Assembly: GCA_003641675.1 (NCBI GenBank)
Contig: QNBI01000022.1
Coordinates: 1-11,639, forward strand
DNA from: Spirochaetota bacterium
GTDB taxonomy: Bacteria > Spirochaetota > Spirochaetia > SZUA-6
DNA: 11,639 nucleotides
Direction: 5' to 3'
How positions within the stretch are numbered: the first letter of the stretch is position 1; each line of letters starts with the position of its first letter. The notes beneath the pieces were generated by a model, which ran no database searches, was not told the origin of the DNA, and was given only the letters and a program-made list of their open reading frames with translations. Below, one piece after another: positions 6,662 to 11,639 of the stretch. The position numbers were made by a program, and so were the translations under genes.

Positions 6662-7339
6662 ATGATAGTTGCTATTGACGGGCCGGCTGGTGTCGGGAAA
6701 AGCACTGTTGCTGATTGTGTCGCAAAAAAAACAGGCTTTTTAAATATCAATTCAGGTAATTTTTACAGAGCAATAACAAAAATTATACTGGATAATAATG
6801 TTAAGTATAAAGATAAGAATGAAATCACCAGACTTGCCAGGAGATATAGTTTGGAATTAAAGGACGGCAGAATTACTCTGGATGGCAGGGATATAGAAGA
6901 GCAGCTGCACACAGATAAAATAGATAAATGGGTGTCTGTGCATTCGAGTATTCCTGAAATACGGAATATTGTAAACGGAAAATTAAGAGAAGCTGTCGGT
7001 ACCAGGAATGCCGTAATAGAGGGAAGGGATATAGCTACGGTTGTTTATCCGGAGGCGGAAATTAAAATATTTCTTATTGCAAATATCGAAACAAGGGCTA
7101 AAAGGCGCTACTTTCAGGGAACGAGCAAGTTGTCACTGGAGGAAATAAGAGATTCCATAGAAAAAAGAGATACGATAGATAGAAATAAGGAATTTGGAGG
7201 CTTAAAAAAGACCAAAGGATCAATTACAATAGATACATCGGGGTTGACCATCGAGCAAGTTTGTGAGAAAGTAGTAAACAAAATCCTCGATAATGTAAAA
7301 GAGCAGGAGAGTAATAAGGGTAATGAATCAGGAAGATAA
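6662..7339 (+). CDS. cmk: Cytidylate kinase
   Basis: Cmk transfers phosphate from ATP to CMP and dCMP, feeding CTP and dCTP synthesis and recycling CMP from RNA and lipid turnover. The 225-residue protein has the P-loop GPAGVGKST at 7-15, NSGNFYRA at 30-37 (the nucleotide-binding segment that is often DTGAMYR in other bacteria), GRDIATVVYP at 121-130 (usually GRDIGTVV), and KRDTIDRNKEFGGLKK at 168-183 from the lid region. ATG 6662 has AGAGGAG at 6645-6651 upstream and lies 3 bp after the rluB stop. The last residues are polar and its end overlaps rpsA by 17 bp in another frame. In Treponema, as I recall, cmk and rpsA are one fused gene; here they are separate but overlapping. Confidence 0.97.
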   Translation: MIVAIDGPAGVGKSTVADCVAKKTGFLNINSGNFYRAITKIILDNNVKYKDKNEITRLARRYSLELKDGRITLDGRDIEEQLHTDKIDKWVSVHSSIPEIRNIVNGKLREAVGTRNAVIEGRDIATVVYPEAEIKIFLIANIETRAKRRYFQGTSKLSLEEIRDSIEKRDTIDRNKEFGGLKKTKGSITIDTSGLTIEQVCEKVVNKILDNVKEQESNKGNESGR

Positions 7340-9053
7340 GATTAACAACACTGAAATTTCAAAAGACAAAGCACCAGAAGAAAAAATATCAGAAGAGAAA
7401 ATGCAGGAACAGTACATTAATTCCCTCCAGCCTATTCAGGAAGGGCAGTTGATAGAAGGAAAAATCGTAGCAGTGACCGATGAGAATGTATTTGTTGATG
7501 TGGGTTATAAATCGGAGGGCAAGGTTAAAAGAGAGGAATTTGAAGTAATACCCAGAATCGGGGATTCTGTTTATGTAGTACTTATTCGCAAAGAAGGCAA
7601 AGAGGGGCAGGTTATTGTTTCCAAGGAGAAAGCTGATGAAAGACTCTATTGGAAAAATTTAAAAGATGCTTTTACAGAGCCCCGAGCGGTTTCCGGAAAA
7701 ATAACCCAAAAAATAAAGGGCGGATTCCAGGTTACGCTAAATAAGGGTATTCAAGGTTTCGTTCCTCTTTCAAAAATAGATACCATAAGAGTCACTGACG
7801 CCGATGAATATGTCGGCCTTGAGTCTAAGTTTTATATAGAGTCACTTTATAGCCGCGGAAAAGTAAATATAGTCTTAAACAGGCGAAAATGGCTGGAAGA
7901 TGAGAATAGCAGGAAGCGTAAGGAATTTTTTGAGAAAATTAAAATAGGGGATGAAGTTGAGGGAACAGTGAAAAGTTTTACTTCCTTTGGGGCTTTTATA
8001 GATTTAGGAGGTTTTGACGGACTGCTTCATATTAATGATATGAGCTGGCGACATGTAAATACCCCGAAGGATGTAGTGGAATTAGGAAGTAAAATGAAAT
8101 TCAAGGTTATAAGAATTAATCCGGAAGAGAACAGAATTAATTTAAGCCTAAAGCATTTTACGGAAGATCCCTGGTCTCATTTTGAAAATAAATACAATAT
8201 AGATGATGTAGTGACCGGCAAAGTGACAAAACTTGCAGATTTTGGTGCATTTGTAGAACTGGAGGAAGGAATAGAGGGGCTGGTCCATATTTCAGAATTC
8301 TCATGGGTAAAAAGAGTAAGGCATCCGAAAGAGGTTTTAAAAGTTGGCGACCAGGTAGAAGTTAAAATCCTTTCCTATGATATTCAGCAGGGTAAATTGT
8401 CGCTGGGCCTAAAGCAGGTGTACCCGAATCCCTGGGATGATATAGATTCCAGGTTTCCGGTGGGAATGAGGATTAAACGTAAAATAAAGAATTTAACTAA
8501 TTTTGGTGCGTTTCTTGAAGTGGAAGACGGCATAGATGGACTTCTCCATGTAGATGATATTTCATGGGTGAAAAAAATAAATAATCCGGAAGAAGTATTA
8601 AAGGTAGGCGATGAAATCGAGGTAATGGTTATCGGGATTGATAAAGAGAATCAGCGAATAAAACTCGGCCTAAAACAGCTTTCGGAGGATCCATGGAGAT
8701 CTCTTGCAAAAGCATTCCCAAGGGGAAGTGTAATTGAAGGAACAATTAAAGAAATCAATGAACGCGGCTGTACTGATACTGTGCAGGGGGATATTGAAGG
8801 CAGAGTAAATAAAGGGAACCTCTTTGACCCAACTACGGAAACTCTGGAGGACGCAGTAAAGAAATATAAAGCGGGTGATTCCGTAAAGGCTTTGGTAACT
8901 GAAATAAATCCTTCAAGACAGAGACTGTCTCTATCTATAAAAGACTACTTTAGAAAACTGCAAAAAGAAGAAATGGTTAAATATATTCATAATGATAAAA
9001 CAGAAGAAAAAGTTGTACTCGCAGAATTTCTAAAGGATAAATTAAAGGATTAG
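7323..9053 (+). CDS. rpsA: 30S ribosomal protein S1, six S1 domains
   Basis: S1 binds mRNA at the 30S subunit and helps unfold and start translation of structured messages. The 576-residue protein has a charged N-terminal extension (1-35) and six S1 repeats at about 40-102, 118-188, 206-277, 294-365, 380-452 and 468-542. Repeats 1 and 2 are of the divergent, ribosome-binding type (EGKIVAVTDENVFVDVGYKS; GFQVTLNKGIQGFVP). Repeats 3-5 are classic, each with FGAF followed by GLLHI, GLVHI or GLLHV and then SW. The sixth is divergent, with NERGCTDTVQGDIEGRV instead of the FGAF pattern. This is the six-domain layout of E. coli S1, not the shorter Gram-positive type. ATG 7323 lies within the end of cmk; AGGAGAG at 7305-7311 and AAGGG at 7315-7319 could serve as ribosome binding sites. 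Confidence 0.98.
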   Translation: MNQEDKINNTEISKDKAPEEKISEEKMQEQYINSLQPIQEGQLIEGKIVAVTDENVFVDVGYKSEGKVKREEFEVIPRIGDSVYVVLIRKEGKEGQVIVSKEKADERLYWKNLKDAFTEPRAVSGKITQKIKGGFQVTLNKGIQGFVPLSKIDTIRVTDADEYVGLESKFYIESLYSRGKVNIVLNRRKWLEDENSRKRKEFFEKIKIGDEVEGTVKSFTSFGAFIDLGGFDGLLHINDMSWRHVNTPKDVVELGSKMKFKVIRINPEENRINLSLKHFTEDPWSHFENKYNIDDVVTGKVTKLADFGAFVELEEGIEGLVHISEFSWVKRVRHPKEVLKVGDQVEVKILSYDIQQGKLSLGLKQVYPNPWDDIDSRFPVGMRIKRKIKNLTNFGAFLEVEDGIDGLLHVDDISWVKKINNPEEVLKVGDEIEVMVIGIDKENQRIKLGLKQLSEDPWRSLAKAFPRGSVIEGTIKEINERGCTDTVQGDIEGRVNKGNLFDPTTETLEDAVKKYKAGDSVKALVTEINPSRQRLSLSIKDYFRKLQKEEMVKYIHNDKTEEKVVLAEFLKDKLKD

Positions 9054-9070
9054 GGTGGTCGAACCCGGTA

Positions 9071-10576
9071 ATGATAAAGTCTAAGATTGACCCTAAAAAG
9101 CTGGAAACTTTAATAGAGATCAATGCTTTAATTAACTCCGACTATACCGATGTAAAAACTCTGTTAACGAAAATAATTGAATCTGCAACAAAACTTACAT
9201 CAGGGGAAGCTTCCTCTTTAATTCTGGTAAATCCTGAAAACAATAAGTTGTATTTTGAAATAGCTCTTGGTTCTAAAGGCTCCGATGTTAAAAAATATTC
9301 TTTAAAGATGGGTGAGGGCATAGCGGGATGGGTTGCTGCGAATAATAAATCTTTAATTGTAAACGATGTTGAATCTGATCCGCGTTTTTATTCCGATATA
9401 AGTAAAAAAGTAGGATTTCCTACCTCTTCTATTTTGGCAGTCCCCATGCGTTTAAAAGACAGGTGCATGGGTGTTATAGAGATAATAAATAAGAAGAACA
9501 GTAAAAATTTTACAGATGAAGACCTTGAGTGGCTTGAAATATTTTCTAATCAAGCTGCAATAGCAATACAGAACGCAAAATACTACCAGAAAGTTCGAGA
9601 AGAGGTATTCCATCTTCAGGATCAAATTCATTTAGATAAGGGTTATCATACTTTTATCGGTGAAAGCCGTATAATAAAAGAAAAACTGGAAATTGTGAGA
9701 CGCGCTGCCAATACGGATTCTTCTGTGCTTCTCCTCGGTGAAAGTGGCGTTGGCAAAGAACTTTTTGCAGAACAGATACATTTTAACAGCAGCAGGAGAA
9801 ATAATCCATTTATTCGGGTTAACTGTGCGGCTCTACCTGGAAATTTAATCGAAAGTGAACTTTTCGGGCATGTTAAAGGTGCTTTTACAGATGCAAGCAG
9901 TGACAGGAGGGGAAGATTTGAGCTGGCCGATACAGGGACTATTTTTCTGGACGAAATAGGTGATCTACCCTTTCCTGCCCAGGGAAAACTTTTAAGAGTT
10001 CTTCAAGAAAAAACGTTCGAGCGGATCGGGAGCAGTGAACGCATACATGTCGATGTAAGAATAATCGCCGCTACAAATAAAAATATAGAGGAAGAAATCG
10101 AAAATGGTAAATTCCGGGCAGACCTCTTTTACAGGTTAAATGTGCTTCCTATTTATATTCCGCCTTTGCGCGAAAGGCGCGATGACATTCCACTTTTGGC
10201 AGAACACTTTTTAAAAAAGTTTAACAGAGAGATAAAAAAGAAAATTAAGGGTTTCACCCCAGAAGCCATAGAGGCTTTACTTTCCTATATATGGCCTGGA
10301 AATGTTAGAGAATTGGAAAATGCCATAGAAAGAGCGGTTGTAATTACCGAAAATGACTATATAAAACCGGCTGCATTTATTCTGCAATCTTATTCCGGTA
10401 AAAGTAATGAATACCTAAACAAATCTCTAAAAGAAGCTGTAAACCTTTTTAAGAAACGTTTTATAAAAAACACACTTGAACAGAACAACTGGAAGCAGAC
10501 TAAGACAGCTAAAATGCTTGGAATCCAGCGCACATATTTATCAAGATTAATAAAAGAATTAAAAATTAACAGGTAA
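9071..10576 (+). CDS. Sigma-54-dependent transcriptional regulator, GAF-AAA+-Fis
   Basis: Proteins of this type bind upstream enhancers and use ATP to open promoters held by sigma-54 RNA polymerase. The 501 residues divide into a GAF sensor (about 10-170, with GEGIAGWVAANNKSLIVNDV at 81-100, as in NifA-like regulators), a linker, an AAA+ domain (195-425) and a Fis-type helix-turn-helix (452-499). Walker A is GESGVGKE at 223-230, Walker B IFLDEIGDLP at 291-300, and arginines of FRADLFYRLNVLPIYIPPLR lie near 348-367. The sigma-54 contact loop reads GAFTDA at 270-275 instead of GAFTGA. There is no response-regulator receiver domain, so a small molecule or protein sensed by GAF is the likely input. 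It starts 17 bp after rpsA with only a weak ribosome binding site. The target genes are unknown. Confidence 0.93.
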   Translation: MIKSKIDPKKLETLIEINALINSDYTDVKTLLTKIIESATKLTSGEASSLILVNPENNKLYFEIALGSKGSDVKKYSLKMGEGIAGWVAANNKSLIVNDVESDPRFYSDISKKVGFPTSSILAVPMRLKDRCMGVIEIINKKNSKNFTDEDLEWLEIFSNQAAIAIQNAKYYQKVREEVFHLQDQIHLDKGYHTFIGESRIIKEKLEIVRRAANTDSSVLLLGESGVGKELFAEQIHFNSSRRNNPFIRVNCAALPGNLIESELFGHVKGAFTDASSDRRGRFELADTGTIFLDEIGDLPFPAQGKLLRVLQEKTFERIGSSERIHVDVRIIAATNKNIEEEIENGKFRADLFYRLNVLPIYIPPLRERRDDIPLLAEHFLKKFNREIKKKIKGFTPEAIEALLSYIWPGNVRELENAIERAVVITENDYIKPAAFILQSYSGKSNEYLNKSLKEAVNLFKKRFIKNTLEQNNWKQTKTAKMLGIQRTYLSRLIKELKINR

Positions 10577-10587
10577 GGAGTATTTTT

Positions 10588-11295
10588 ATGTCGTCAAATA
10601 TGCATCACAGAGGATTAGATGAGGAAAGATTTGCAGACAAACTTGAACGATTTATTCATAAACGTCAGATAATAATCTGGGCCGTATTAATAGTTGTTTT
10701 AGGAGCTATAGTTACCTATTTTATCTGGACAGAAAGAAATAAAAAGTTAACGGAAGATTCGGCAGTGCTCGCAGAGGAAAGCCAGGATTTATATTTTCAG
10801 TGGCTTTCGGAAAAAGATGAAAAAAAGAAAGAAAGTCTGGAAGACAAATTAATAGAAAAATTAAATAACATTATAAGAGCTTATCCTCACCAATACGGCG
10901 GCCAGAGGGCTCTGTTCGTTCGGGGGAATTTCTATTACAGTAAAGAAAAGTGGGATAAGGCTGCAGGAGATTTTATAGATCTGGCAAAATCCTTTGCAAA
11001 TAGCTACCTTGCTGAGATAAGTCTATACAATGCAGGCACTTGTTATGAAGAGCTGGATAAAAATGAAAAAGCTATAAAAATATATGAAGAACTTATAACT
11101 AAATATAAAGAATCTCCGCTTTATGCGAGAACTCTCTTTGCTATGGGACGTATATATGAAGTAGAAAAGGATTACAGCAAAGCTTCGAAATACTATAATA
11201 AATTAGAAGATGATAAACCTTCCAGTAATTGGACAAAAATGGCCAGAAATCGTATGATTTATCTAAAGGTTAATAATAAAATTAAAGAGGAGTAA
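10588..11295 (+). CDS. Single-pass membrane protein with TPR repeats (YfgM-like)
   Basis: This 235-residue protein has a short charged N-terminus, one membrane helix at 27-47 (QIIIWAVLIVVLGAIVTYFIW) and then an extracytoplasmic helical part. From residue 106 it reads as about three TPR repeats, each with an A at a turn position: ALFVRGNFYYSKEKWDKAA, LYNAGTCYEELDKNEKAIKI and LFAMGRIYEVEKDYSKASKY. The layout matches YfgM, an ancillary SecYEG partner, and CpoB-like TPR proteins, which act in the periplasm; the resemblance is in architecture, not proven homology. ATG 10588 has AAGGAG at 10575-10580, a strong site that overlaps the stop of the regulator gene, so the two are probably translated together. 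The function, whether envelope chaperone or scaffold, is inferred. Confidence 0.88.
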   Translation: MSSNMHHRGLDEERFADKLERFIHKRQIIIWAVLIVVLGAIVTYFIWTERNKKLTEDSAVLAEESQDLYFQWLSEKDEKKKESLEDKLIEKLNNIIRAYPHQYGGQRALFVRGNFYYSKEKWDKAAGDFIDLAKSFANSYLAEISLYNAGTCYEELDKNEKAIKIYEELITKYKESPLYARTLFAMGRIYEVEKDYSKASKYYNKLEDDKPSSNWTKMARNRMIYLKVNNKIKEE

Positions 11296-11311
11296 AGCGT
11301 TTTAATATAAT
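11282..11311 (+). promoter_or_regulatory. Possible promoter ahead of the CHASE2 gene
   Basis: An exact TATAAT at 11306-11311 lies 38 bp before the ATG of the CHASE2 gene, in the 53-bp gap that is the longest between genes downstream of recA. The best -35 box at 18 bp spacing is TTAAAG (11282-11287), a poor match that lies inside the end of the TPR gene. It may give the last gene some independent expression. Confidence 0.25.
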
Positions 11312-11335
11312 TCTGCTTTCATAATAGTTTCATCC

Positions 11336-11343
11336 GAGGAGGA
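11336..11343 (+). promoter_or_regulatory. Strong ribosome binding site of the CHASE2 gene
   Basis: GAGGAGGA lies 5 bp before ATG 11349. It is among the best Shine-Dalgarno matches in the window and fixes the start of the right-edge gene. Confidence 0.8.
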
Positions 11344-11348
11344 CGAAA

Positions 11349-11639
11349 ATGGCAAAGAGAAAAGGATTTTCCAGGATTCTTGAGCCTAAATACTTTAGTT
11401 TGATGATAGGGCTCGTAATATTTTTTATAATTGCAGCTCTTATGTACGGGACAGTAATAATTTCCAACCTTGAACTTAAAGTTCTTGACTTGAATTTTAG
11501 ACTTAAGAACAGGATAACTGAAAGCAGAATACAGGAAGGCGTAACACTGGAGAAAAGAAACCCAAATATTTCTCCGGATATACTTATAGTTGGAATAGAT
11601 GACAAAAGTTTAAGTAAATTTGGGAGATGGCCTTTCCCA
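11349..11639 (+). CDS. CHASE2-domain sensor protein, possibly an adenylate cyclase (3' partial)
   Basis: A frame open from ATG 11349 to the last base gives 97 residues. After a basic start (MAKRKG) comes one hydrophobic helix at about 19-40 (LMIGLVIFFIIAALMYGTVII). The remainder matches the opening of a CHASE2 sensor domain: VLDLNFRLKNR, then SPDILIVGIDDKSLSKFGRWPFP at 75-97, which is very characteristic. CHASE2 is an extracytoplasmic sensory domain that is usually followed by two or three membrane helices and a cytoplasmic output domain, most often a class III adenylate/guanylate cyclase, less often a histidine or Ser/Thr kinase. The output domain lies outside the window, so cyclase activity is only a guess from what is common in spirochaetes. 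The gene follows the YfgM-like gene after 53 bp. Confidence 0.85.
   Translation, partial: MAKRKGFSRILEPKYFSLMIGLVIFFIIAALMYGTVIISNLELKVLDLNFRLKNRITESRIQEGVTLEKRNPNISPDILIVGIDDKSLSKFGRWPFP

Noticed and set aside
11294..11318. AAAGC ... GCTTT inverted repeat between the TPR gene and the CHASE2 gene
   Set aside because: Only 5 bp of stem around a 15-base loop and no strong T-tract; not a convincing terminator.

Overview
This AT-rich window reads as a core chromosomal segment of a bacterium, most likely a spirochaete. That assignment is an inference. It rests on the recA-folK-scpA-scpB-rluB-cmk-rpsA order, on a cmk/rpsA junction that is (from memory) fused into one gene in Treponema, and on a CHASE2 protein next to membrane-anchored TPR proteins. 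All intact genes lie on the + strand. No mobile element, CRISPR array, tRNA or rRNA was seen.

Left part (1-2372): a gene running in from the left edge (a probable beta-rich protein with a charged helical tail), a TPR protein with one internal membrane helix and a possible OB-like C-terminal domain, and dtd (D-aminoacyl-tRNA deacylase). Gaps of 20 and 38 bp suggest one transcript.

Middle spacer (2373-3004): 632 bp with no intact gene. Its minus strand carries a single frame at 2849-2427 that is interrupted only by a TGA and a TAA. The frame begins with a signal-peptide-like segment and ends in a TGA-TAA pair. I read it as a decayed gene for a small exported protein. The recA promoter should lie to its right; no familiar LexA box is visible there.

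Right part (3005-11639): a tightly packed probable operon. It holds recA (recombination), folK (folate synthesis), scpA and scpB (chromosome condensation), rluB (23S rRNA pseudouridylation), cmk (CMP kinase), rpsA (six-domain ribosomal protein S1), a GAF-AAA+-Fis enhancer-binding protein for sigma-54, a single-pass YfgM-like TPR protein, and the 5' end of a CHASE2 sensor gene cut by the right edge. Neighbours overlap (folK/scpA, scpB/rluB, cmk/rpsA) or are separated by 3 to 53 bp, which favours translational coupling.

Most of the window is conserved housekeeping DNA. The parts worth a second look are the minus-strand gene relic, the altered GAFTGA loop (GAFTDA) of the enhancer-binding protein, the TPR-membrane-OB-like protein, and the regulator / TPR / CHASE2 group that follows rpsA. 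I see no clear sign of a wholly new system.
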